Shown here in pieces: positions 27,570 through 36,356 of a stretch of DNA of 45,141 bases. The stretch is from assembly GCA_037447655.1 (NCBI GenBank), contig JBBHKE010003423.1, positions 79,752 to 124,892 on the forward strand. The letters are read 5' to 3'. The notes under the pieces are model-generated. The model was not told the origin of the DNA. It saw only the letters and a program-made list of their open reading frames with translations, and did not search any database. How positions within the stretch are numbered: the stretch's first letter is position 1; every line of letters starts with the position of its first letter. Both the position numbers and the translations under genes were made by a program. Origin of the DNA: Zygnema cylindricum. Its lineage: Eukaryota; Streptophyta; Zygnematophyceae; Zygnematales; Zygnemataceae.

Positions 27570-28637
27570 TGCAACTCTGAGACCTCCATAGATCCTCAGA
27601 ATAGACAGCTTGCAAGAAGCCTCAAAGATAACCCAGACCCTTTTGTGTTTCAACAAGAATAAATGCCACCCTGGCTGACAAAAACTCTGTCCACCTTCAC
27701 CCCTGTGAAGGGAAGACTCCCTTGAGTCGATAGCAAAACGAATCTCTGAATTTGCTCCCGTGAGCAGTAGGTTATGGAGGGTCAAAGTTGACCTTTTGTA
27801 CGAAAGCTCTCTAGGAGAGATGGTCTTATCTACCAAATTTTCCTAAGTCCTATCTCTCTCTAAAACACTATCTACTAATGTACGGCACCAATCATATTAC
27901 ACTGCCGTACACAAAAGTATAGCTGCCGGTGTACTTTCTATACGAATATTGTACGGCATGGCCTAAATGTCAACACATGTCATATCCGGATTCGGTCCCG
28001 TAATCCCCGGAGATGTAGCGATCCAATGTAATTGTGCCACGTGTCATCCGATGTGGCGATGACCACAAATCGCCGAGATGCTCTTCCACGATCTCGACAT
28101 TCTTCTCGGCTGTCTCATTGAATGCATATTTCAATCGTAGCCGTCATAAATACTTGTGCGGTATTTGTTTTGTTTAAAGAAACAAATGCGCGGTACTCGT
28201 TTCTTATCCGTACCGTAATCTGTACTTTTACATAATCGAATCTATGTATCCCGTAAATAGTTGTCGTTAAATGAATTATCCTACGTGGTAACATTTAAAT
28301 AACTTACAAACCCTATAGTATGTAACTCTAGTCCTAGACTTAATGGATAAGTCTACCGGCTACCTTTGGCTTTATCGGACGGCAGGTACCAAGATCAAAT
28401 CCTTGATTCGACATCTCCCTTTTTAGTAAATAAAATACCTATCCGTAAATCAACTAATCTATTTGTCGTAAACCTTTGGATATTCTAGGTAGCCATGGCT
28501 CTAGCTTCCTCTCGAACTTCTCAGTGACTGCAACAAGTGTGGGAGTTGGAGAGAGAAGTTAAAGGCAGACTGCCTCGGCTTCTTTCTGCATTTTATTTTA
28601 TACCTAAAAAATACTAAAAGAACCATCAATTTCTACA
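27570..28637 (-). repeat. Element B 3' LTR
   Basis: In element sense it runs TGTAGAAATTG (28637) to AGAGTTGCA (27570). It carries the antisense tRNA-like segment at 28335-28402 (TAGACTTAATGG and GATCAAATC), the stem-loop near 28505-28555 and AGCCATGGCT near 28492. Confidence 0.88.
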
Positions 28638-28650
28638 CTCCCTTTATTTT
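28638..28650 (-). other. Element B polypurine tract
   Basis: The minus strand reads AAAATAAAGGGAG directly before the 3' LTR TGTAG. It is the expected start of plus-strand DNA synthesis. Confidence 0.75.
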
Positions 28651-28652
28651 CT

Positions 28653-29909
28653 TGTCAAACTTTAATTTCAGACCATCCTTGCAGAAAATTAGCTTAAGGG
28701 AAGGCACAGGTTTGGTCATCATATCTACTACCATCTCGCTATCTAGTCGGTACTCTAAACTGATTATTTTATTTTCTACTTTCTCTCTAACAAAGCTTAG
28801 TCTAATGTCCATGTGTTTAGATTTTAAATGATGATTAAGATTGGCAGAAATAGCGATTGCTGCCTGATTATCACAAAAAAGAATTTGCACACCACTCCTA
28901 AGGTAACCAAGCTCACGAAGCAAAGACTTCACCCACATCAATTCTTTTACCGCACAGCAAGAGGCCATATACTCAGCCTCCATGGTGGATTGAGCAATAA
29001 CCTTTTGTTATTTGCTACTCCAACAGCAAGCCCCATCACCCACATATAATATATATCCAGAAGTACCTCTCCTCATCAGAGCATCACCATAACTGGCATC
29101 ACTCCAAGTAGTGATGTCAGTATTCTCCCCACCTTAATGCAACCATAGATCCCTAGTTCCTATCAAATATATAAGGCTTCTCTTAGCAGCCTCCCAATTT
29201 TCTTAGTGGGAGCATTTAGACTTCTACTCATCACTCCTACAGCTGCAGCTAAATCTGACCGGGTACAATTCATAAAATAGATTAGACTTCCCACTACTTG
29301 CCTGTAAGGAATAGTCTGCATGAACTTCTGTTCTTCAGGAGATAATTCCTCGTCTAAGACTATAACTCCTACATCCTCACTCCCCTCACTTCCCTTCTTC
29401 AATTCCATTGGAGTTGTACAACTATTAGCTTTATCCATTTGAAATTTTTCAAGCATGTTCCCTATTGCTTCCTTTTGAGTCAATCTTATAATTTTTCTTT
29501 TTCGGTCTCTCTCTACTTGAATTCCCAAAATATATTTTGCTTCCCCCATATCCTTGATTTCAAATCTCCCCTTAAGATCGGTTTTCAGTTTATTAATTTT
29601 TTCCATTGATTTACTTAAAACAAGCAAATCATCAACATAAATTGCAATAAATATAAAACCTTCCTCATCTTCGAAAACATAGATTGAGTGATCTGAGCTG
29701 ATCCAAATATATCCCAGACTGGTAAAAAACTCATCAATCTTCTTATTCCACTGTCGAGGCGCCTGTTTCAAACCATAAAGAGATTTAATCAGCCGGCATA
29801 CCTTACTCTCCTCTCCTTTTTCCACAAACCCTTCGGGTTGTCACAATAAGATCTCCTCTTCCAATTCTCCATGCAAAAAGGCTGTTTTGATGTCCATCTG
29901 GTGCACTTC
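28653..29909 (-). pseudogene. Element B reverse transcriptase C-part and RNase H
   Basis: The piece 29825-29163 carries SLYGLKQAPRQW, IAIYVDDLLVLSKS and the palm/thumb region. RNase H at 28983-28650 keeps MEAEYMASC, DNQAAI and KHMDIRLSFVREK. Frameshifts and stops separate the two, near 29040-29160. Upstream it is interrupted by element A at 29910 in the HQMDIKTAFLHG segment and resumes at 36357. Confidence 0.85.
29905..29909. repeat. Target-site duplication of element A (left)
   Basis: ACTTC at 29905-29909 matches ACTTC at 36352-36356. Removing A and one copy rejoins the B reverse transcriptase coding sequence. Confidence 0.95.
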
Positions 29910-30129
29910 TGTAGAAACTAATGGTTTTATTAGTATTTTCTAGGTCTGAAAAGAAATATAGAAGTCGAGGCAATCTATCTCTAACTTCTCTCTCCAACTC
30001 TCAAACTTGTCGCAGTCACTGAGAAATTGGAGAGGAAGCTAGAGCCATGGCTACCTTGGCTATCCTGAGGTTTACGGGAATTTTATATTAGGGTTTATTT
30101 ATTTAATTAAAAGGTATGTGCCGGCGGCA

Positions 30130-30196
30130 GGATTTGATCCTTGTACCTACCGGCCGGCAGACAAGAAATAGCCGGTAGCCTTAGCCGTTAAGTCTA
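30130..30196 (-). other. tRNA-like A-box/B-box pair, antisense in the A LTR
   Basis: On the minus strand TAGACTTAACGG (30196-30185) is A-box-like, and GGATCAAATCC (30140-30130) fits the B-box consensus GWTCRANNC exactly. Spacing is 56 nt, as in tRNAs with a longer variable arm. The 3' LTR has the same arrangement. Confidence 0.5.
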
Positions 30197-30343
30197 GCGG
30201 TAGTGTTACGTAGCATATAGTTTGATATTTATTTAAATATGTATACGTGCGATAAACCATTTAACTGAAATGAATTACGGGATACATAGATCCAGTAATA
30301 TATAATGTACGACTTACGGTACGGACACAAATCAGTACCGCGC

Positions 30344-30367
30344 ATTTGTTTCGTAAATAAAACAAAT
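30344..30367. promoter_or_regulatory. Conserved LTR palindrome ATTTGTTT-N8-AAACAAAT
   Basis: Perfect 8-base inverted half-sites with an 8-base spacer. The same half-sites occur in both D LTRs (spacer 8) and the B LTRs (spacer 9), although spacer sequence differs. A dimeric protein-binding site is plausible but inferred. Confidence 0.4.
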
Positions 30368-30938
30368 ACCGCGCATGTATTTATTACGGCTACGATTAAA
30401 GCCGAATTTAATCGGACGGCCGAAATTAGCGCCGAGATCGCGGAGGAAGATTTCGGCGGTTTGTGGCCATCGCCACATCGGATGACGCGTGGCGAAATTC
30501 CGTTGGATTGTGGAATCTCCGGAGATTATGGCACCGAATCCGGATTTGACATGTGTCGACATTTTGGCCATGTCGTACAATGTCCGTACATAAAGTACAC
30601 CGGCAGCTATACTTTTGCGTACGGAACTCAATTTTGATTGGTTCCGTACATCAGTAGATAGAGTCTGTGAGAGAGATATGACTTAGAAAAATTAGAAGAT
30701 AGGACCCCCTCTCCCAGAGAGCTTCTGTACAAAAGGTCAACTTTGAACCTCCATAACTTACTGCTTAGGGGAGCAAATTCAGAGATTCTTTTTGCTACCG
30801 ACTCAGGGGAGTCTTGCCTTTACAGGGGTGGAGGTGGTCGAGGTTTTTGTCTGCCAGGGTGGCAGTTATTTTTGTTGGAACACAAAGGGGTCAGGATTAT
30901 CCTAGAGGTTTCTTCGAAGTTGTCTACTCTGAGGACTT

Positions 30939-31568
30939 ATGGAGGTCTCAGAGTTTCAGGTTATGGGCCCACCCTATAGGGTACCAATCTTTAATGGAAC
31001 TGGCTTCATATACTGGGAAAGTATGATGATAGGAGCTCTATGCGAAAAAAGGTTTTGGGGGATAGTGAGTGGACGGTTGGGGCGTCCATCAAGTCTAGGA
31101 ATTCCTCCAGGGTTTGGAGGAACTAGATTCACCAGGAAAGAGGACCCACCTTCAACGGAGGAAACAAAAGAAAGAGAGGTGGTGGACAAAGGAAAGGAGA
31201 AGGAGACGACCACACCAATAGCAACTGGTTCGACATTCATGTCACCTATTCCGAGGAATGAGGAGAATGATACTGAAACCTGGGACTTCAACAATATGGC
31301 GGCAAAGCACTTCATCCTACGCCATCTCACTCAAGGACTTGCATGTCCTCATTTGCAGGTAGAAAGAGCATCCGATCTTTGGATGGCTCTCATAGAGATG
31401 TACCGAAGTGGTACGATTCAGCAACAACAGTTGGCTGATCAGAAAGTTAAGGAGTATGTATACAAAGGGGGAAATATGTTGGATTTTTGCAATGAGCTTG
31501 CTACACTCTTCATGGAGCTACAGAGTGCGGGAAAAGATTTAGTGAAAAAGAAAAGGTTAACTGTTTAG
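30939..31568 (+). pseudogene. Element A Gag, N-terminal part, ends at a frameshift
   Basis: Starts at ATG 30939, 20 nt inside the LTR, and reads MEVSEFQVMGPP across the PBS, then VPIFNGTGFIYWES, the Gag domain opening. A second in-frame ATG is at 30963 within the PBS. The domain continues with HLTQGLACPHLQVERASDLW. One base is missing in an A-run near 31531 compared with B, so the frame ends at 31568 instead of running into the nucleocapsid part. Gag forms the cytoplasmic virus-like particle that packages element RNA. Confidence 0.85.
30959..30973 (+). other. Element A primer-binding site (anticodon arm of tRNA-iMet)
   Basis: GGTTATGGGCCCACC starts at the first base after the LTR. It is the exact complement of the plant initiator tRNA-Met anticodon arm GGTGGGCCCATAACC as I remember it. 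Standard plant copia PBSs instead match the tRNA 3' end (TGGTATCAGAGC). The geometry fits priming by a 5' half-tRNA, known for Drosophila copia. Confidence 0.82.
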
Positions 31569-32980
31569 TGATGAAGTTACCTGATGAGTTCGTGAACATA
31601 GTTTACCGTGTGCAGGACTTGCCTGACTCAAGGTGGATATGGAACTCAGTGGTAGGGATGATTCTCGTTCAAGAGAATACAATTGAGATCCGAAGGGGAG
31701 GAAAGAGTGGCCAAGCCTTGGCAACAGCGACTGATTGGAGGAACAGGGATTCCCGAAAACCGGTCAGAAACTATGGGGGTAGGGAGCAGAAAAAACAGGC
31801 CGATGAGTTCGAACCAAGGGCTCCCAAAGGACTATGTCACTTTTGTAAGAAACCGGGGCACTATATGGCAGAGTGCACTAAGCTAACCGAGCTTCGGTTA
31901 AAGGAGGGGCAGACCAGTGGTACCCCGAGAGGAAAGAAAAAGGCCCTTGTCACACAGGTACTTGAGGCGGAATCCGAGGACGAGGACGATGAGCTCCTTT
32001 TGGATAAGGAGTTGGAGGCGAAAACTGAGGTTGAAATTCCACGAAGGCAGAAATGTGCTTACGGTGGATTGAAAGGTGAAGCAGGCTGGATTATAGATTC
32101 AGGTGCCTCAATGCACATGTGTAAGGATAGGTACTTGTTCACTAAGATAAGAAAGATTCCCACCGTAGAGATAGAGTACGGGGATGGGAGGATAGTCACC
32201 ACTACTCTTGTAGGATCGGTAGATCTGAAAGTGTTAGTAGAAGGAAAGACATCCATATTAACATTCTCCGATGTATTGTTTATCCCGGAACTGAACAAAA
32301 ACCTTATCTCTACATCTGTATTAGATGATAAGGGTTTTTTCACTAGCACTAGGGAAGGAGTCTTTACTGCTAGTTTTGAGGAGGATGTCTATTTCATTGC
32401 TGAGAAAGGTAGCCATGGGATGTTTAGGCTGATCTTAAGTAATGAAACGAAGAAACTTTATTATGCTGGTGTTCATGATATTATGATGTGGCATAAGAGG
32501 CTTGGGCATGTGAATCTAGATAAGTTAAGAGAGATGAAAAAGATGGGAGTGGTGGAAGGGATTCAGTTCAGTGAGAGTGATGATATAAGTGATTGTAGTG
32601 GGTGTGCTCAAGGTAAAGCACACAGATTACCCTTTCCAAAAACAGCCACCTACAAGGGAGAAAAACTTCTAGATCTAGTACACACAGATATTTGGGGACC
32701 GGCTAGAGTGCCCTCACCGGGGGGGAAGAGATTTATGATGACTATAACTGATGATTGGTCTCGGTATTCCCGAGTATATTTTTTGAAAAACAAGTCAGAA
32801 GCTGAGGACTGTTTTAGACAATATAAAGCATGGAGCGAAAAACTCCATGAAACTCCAATCAAGAGAGTAAGGAGTGACAATGGTGGAGAGTATACTTCTA
32901 ACCAGTTTGAGGATTTTTTGAGGGAAGATGGGGTTCAACACAAAAGAGAGTTCCAGAAAATCCGGAAAAGAATGGGGTAG
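31568..32980 (+). pseudogene. Element A Gag C-part, protease and integrase
   Basis: A 470-codon frame. The CCHC RNA-binding knuckle CHFCKKPGHYMAEC is at 31835-31876. The aspartic protease motif IIDSGAS has its Asp codon at 32096. The integrase zinc domain HKRLGHVN...CSGCAQGKAH lies near 32490-32625. The first catalytic Asp (HTD) is at 32687 and the second (SDNGGEY) at 32876. A one-base loss near 32941 ends this frame at 32980; the third catalytic residue, Glu at 32983, is 35 residues after the second Asp once the shift is allowed for. Apart from the shift, all catalytic residues are present. The 31568 start is only the first Met after the gag frameshift, not a real initiator. Confidence 0.9.
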
Positions 32981-33021
32981 CTGAAAGGTTAAATAGAACA
33001 CTAAGTGATAGTGCTAGAAGT

Positions 33022-33789
33022 ATGTTGTCGGATAAGAAGATAGGAAAAAGGTTTTGGGCAGAAGCAATGAACTGTGCTAATTACCTCAAAAATAGAGTTC
33101 TTACTTCAGCTATAAAAGATCAAACACCTTATGAGAGATGGACAGGCCGGAATCCAGACATGTCTCACTTAAAGGTTTTCGGCAGTCAAGTGTTCAGTCT
33201 AGATACTGATCGGTCCAATTGGAAGCTAGATCCTAAAGGAAAACCAAGATACTTATTAGGATATGATGAAGATGTTAAAGGATATAGAGTTTATGATCTA
33301 AAAAGGGAAGATATAATCTTAGTAAAGCATCTAGTAGTTATGGATGAAGGAAAGTCTGTGGATCCCTTGAAATATACAAAGTCAGTAAAAATCAGATTTG
33401 AGTCAGAAAATTCCGATGACTTTGAGCTTCCTAACTATCCAGGTTTTAGAGAAGATGACATTCATGCAGGAACAAATCAGACCGAAAAGGACTCGGCTGT
33501 GGAAACTCCAGTGACAACTCTACTCGAAGCGGAAGACGTGGTGGAAATTGATTCGGAATCAAGGGATAGGGCAGAAGCCGAGTTTGTTCGAAAGAATCCA
33601 CGAGAACCATCTATTCCGGCCTCAGATTTTGAGGGGGGGAGGAGAAGTAGCAAAAGACTGCAAGAAAAACAGGTTTATAACAAGGTAACTAAACTATCTC
33701 ATCAAGATGAACCTCAAACTTATGGAGAGGCGATGACTTGTCCAGAAACAAACCGGTGGAAGACAGCCATCAATGAGGAGATGGCTTAA
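33022..33789 (+). pseudogene. Element A integrase C-domain and linker to RT
   Basis: Continues the integrase after the frameshift: MLSDKKIGKRFWAEAMNCAN, TPYERWTGRNPDMSHLKVFG and the YLLGYDEDVKGYRVYDL barrel, then an acidic linker with PSIPASDFEGGRRSSKRLQ. It ends at a TAA (33787-33789) where B has a Ser codon. The next base continues in the same frame as RT, so the stop is a single nonsense change. Confidence 0.9.
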
Positions 33790-33792
33790 ATC

Positions 33793-35289
33793 ATGGCAGC
33801 CGATACTTGGGAGCTGGTGGACTGTCCACCTAACCGAAAACCAATCGGTTGTAAGTGGGTTTTCAAACTAAAACTGAACCCAGATAACACAATCGAGCGC
33901 TACAAGGCCAGATTAGTGGCAAAGGGATTTACACAAAAGGAAGGAATTGACTACGAGGAAACCTTTGCCCCGGTGGTCAGATTTCCCTCCGTCCGCATAC
34001 TTCTCAGTTTAGCAGCGGCGGAAGGCATGGAAGTGCACCAGATGGACATCAAAACAACCTTTTTGCATGGAGAATTGGAAGAGGAGATCTTCATGCGACA
34101 ACCCGAAGGGTTTGTGGAAGAAAGAGAGGAGAGTAAGGTATGCCGGCTGATTAAATCTCTTTATGGTTTGAAACAGGGGCCTCGACAGGGGAATAAGACT
34201 CTTGATGAGTTTCTTACCGGTCTAGGATATATTCGGATCAGCTCAGATCACTCAATCTATGTTTTCGAAGATGAGGAATGTTTTATATTTATTGCAATTT
34301 ATGTTGATGATTTGCTTGTTTTAAGTAAATCAATGGAAAAAATTAATAAACTGAAAACCGATCTTAAGGGGAGATTTGAAATGAAGGATATGGGGGAAGC
34401 AAAATATATTTTGGGAATTCAAGTAGAGAGAGACCGAAAAAGGAAAATTATAAGATTGACTCAAAAGGAAGCAATAGGGAACATGCTTGAAAAATTTCAA
34501 ATGGATAAAGCTAATAGTTGTACAACTCCAATGGAGTTGAATAACGGAAGTGAGGGGAATGAGGAAGAAGGAGTCATAGTCTTAGACGAGGAATTATCTC
34601 CTGATGAACAGAAGTTCATGCAGACTATTCCTTACAGGCAAGTAGTGGGAAGTCTAATCTATTTTATGAATTGTACCCGGTCGGATTTAGCTGCAGCTGT
34701 AGGAGTGCTGAGTAGAAGTCTAAATGCTCCCACTAAGAAAGATTGGGATGCAGCTAAGAGAGTCCTTAGATACTTGGTAGGAACTAGAGATCTATGGTTG
34801 CATTTGGGTGGGGAGAATACTGACATCGCTACTTGGAGTGATGCCAGTTATGGTGATGCTCCGATGAGGAGATGTACTTCTAGATATGTATTATATGTGG
34901 GTGATGGGGCTTGCTGTTGCAAACAGCAAAAGGTTATTGCTCAGTCCACCATGGAGGCTGAGTATATGGCCTCTTGCTCTGCTGTAAAAGAATTGATGTG
35001 GGTCAAGTCTTTGCTTGGCGAGCTTGGTCACCTTAAGAGTGGTGTGCAGAAAATATTTTGTGATAATCAGGCAGCAATCGCTATTTCTGCCAATCCTAAA
35101 CACCATTTTAAAGCCAAACACATGGACATCAGACTCAGCTTTGTTAGAGAGAAAGTAGAAAACAAAATAATCAGTTTAGAGTACAGACCAGATAGTGAGA
35201 TGGTAGCAGATATGATGACCAAACCTGTGCCTTCCCCTAAGCTAATTTTTTGCAGGGAGAAGTGTGGTCTGAAATTAAAGATTGACTAG
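33793..35289 (+). CDS. Element A reverse transcriptase and RNase H
   Basis: A 498-codon open frame. RT begins WELVDCPPNRKPIGCKWVFK, passes YKARLVAKGFTQKEGIDYEE and HQMDIKTTFLHGELEEEI, and has the catalytic YVDD at 34300-34311. RNase H keeps DASYGD near 34840, MEAEYMASC near 34950, DNQAAIAI near 35060 and KHMDIRLSFVREK near 35115. It ends CGLKLKID at 35289, just before the PPT. It copies element RNA into DNA in the virus-like particle. It is the carboxy end of a Gag-Pol polyprotein; the ATG at 33793 is unlikely to be a true start. Confidence 0.93.
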   Translation: MAADTWELVDCPPNRKPIGCKWVFKLKLNPDNTIERYKARLVAKGFTQKEGIDYEETFAPVVRFPSVRILLSLAAAEGMEVHQMDIKTTFLHGELEEEIFMRQPEGFVEEREESKVCRLIKSLYGLKQGPRQGNKTLDEFLTGLGYIRISSDHSIYVFEDEECFIFIAIYVDDLLVLSKSMEKINKLKTDLKGRFEMKDMGEAKYILGIQVERDRKRKIIRLTQKEAIGNMLEKFQMDKANSCTTPMELNNGSEGNEEEGVIVLDEELSPDEQKFMQTIPYRQVVGSLIYFMNCTRSDLAAAVGVLSRSLNAPTKKDWDAAKRVLRYLVGTRDLWLHLGGENTDIATWSDASYGDAPMRRCTSRYVLYVGDGACCCKQQKVIAQSTMEAEYMASCSAVKELMWVKSLLGELGHLKSGVQKIFCDNQAAIAISANPKHHFKAKHMDIRLSFVREKVENKIISLEYRPDSEMVADMMTKPVPSPKLIFCREKCGLKLKID

Positions 35290-35290
35290 A

Positions 35291-35302
35291 AAATAAGGGG
35301 AG
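35291..35302 (+). other. Element A polypurine tract
   Basis: AAATAAGGGGAG sits directly before the 3' LTR TGTAG, as in F (AAAATAAGGGGAG) and B. Confidence 0.85.
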
Positions 35303-36351
35303 TGTAGAAACTAATGGTTTTATTAGTATTTTCTAGGTCTGAAAAGAAATATAGAAGTCGAGGCAGTCTATCTCTAACCTCTCTCTCCAACTCTCAAACT
35401 TGTCGCAGTCACTGAGAAGTTGGAGAGGAAGCTAGAGCCATGGCTACCTTGGCTATCCTGAGGTTTACGGGAATTTTATATTAGGGTTTATTTATTTAAT
35501 TAAAAGGTATGTGTCGGCGGCAGGATTTGATCCTTGTACCTACCGGCCGGCAGACAAGAAATAGCCGGTAGCCTTAGCCGTTAAGTCTAGCGGTAGTGTT
35601 ACGTAGCATATAGTTTGATATTTATTTAAATATGTATACGTGCGATAAACCATTTAACTGAAATGAATTACGGGATACATAGATCCAGTAATATATAATG
35701 TACGACTTACGGTACGGACACAAATCAGTACCGCGCATTTGTTTCGTAAATAAAACAAATACCGCGCATGTATTTATTACGGCTACGATTAAAGCCGAAT
35801 TTAATCGGACGGCCGGAATTAGCGCCGAGATCGCGGAGGAAGATTTCGGCGGTTTCTGGCTATCGCCACATCGGATGACGCGTGGCAAAATTCCGTTGGA
35901 TTGTGGAATCTCCGGAGATTTTGGCACCAAATCCGGATTTGACATGTGTCGACATTTTGGCCATGTCGTACAATGTCCGTACATAAAGTACACCGGCAGC
36001 TGTACTTTTGCGTACGGAACTCAATTCTGATTGGTTCCGTACATCAGTAGATAGAGTTTGTGAGAGAGATAGGACTTAGAAAAATTAGAAGATAGGACCC
36101 CCTCTCCCAGAGAGCTTCTGTACAAAAGGTCAACTTTGACCCTCCATAACTTACTGCTCAGGGGAGCAAATTCAGAGATTCTTTTTGCTACCGACTCAGG
36201 GGAGTCTTGCCTTTACTGGGGTGGAGGTGGTCAGGGTTTTTGTTTGCCAGGGTGGCAGTTATTTTTGCTGGAACACAAAGGGGTCAAGATTATCCTAGAG
36301 GCTTCTTGGAAGTTGTCTACTCTGAGGACTTATGGAGGTCTCAGAGTTTCA
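35303..36351 (+). repeat. Element A 3' LTR
   Basis: Same length as the 5' LTR. The stem CTCTCCAACT (35383-35392) and AGTTGGAGAG (35418-35427) is perfect here and has one mismatch in the 5' LTR. AGCCATGGCT is at 35436-35445. Confidence 0.95.
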
Positions 36352-36356
36352 ACTTC

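Larger units (their letters stand above)
29910..30958 (+). repeat. Element A 5' LTR
   Basis: 1049 nt. It contains a stem-loop at 29990-30034, AGCCATGGCT just after it, an antisense tRNA-like segment at about 30130-30196, the palindrome ATTTGTTT-N8-AAACAAAT at 30344-30367, and the gag ATG at 30939-30941. Confidence 0.95.
29910..36351 (+). mobile_element. Copia retrotransposon A, innermost and youngest, near-intact
   Basis: 6442 bp with 1049-nt LTRs (29910-30958, 35303-36351) that begin TGTAG and end TTTCA. The target-site duplication is ACTTC. By eye the LTRs differ at about 24 positions (2.3%). Internal region 30959-35302 has a PBS, gag-pol and a PPT. Three coding lesions were found: frameshifts near 31531 and 32941 and a stop at 33787-33789. 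Copia order Gag-PR-INT-RT-RH is clear. Confidence 0.96.

Noticed and set aside
30305-30637. 110-codon frame repeated at 35698-36030
   Set aside because: Both lie in the two LTRs of element A; the frame is open on both strands and absent from sister LTRs, so it is chance.
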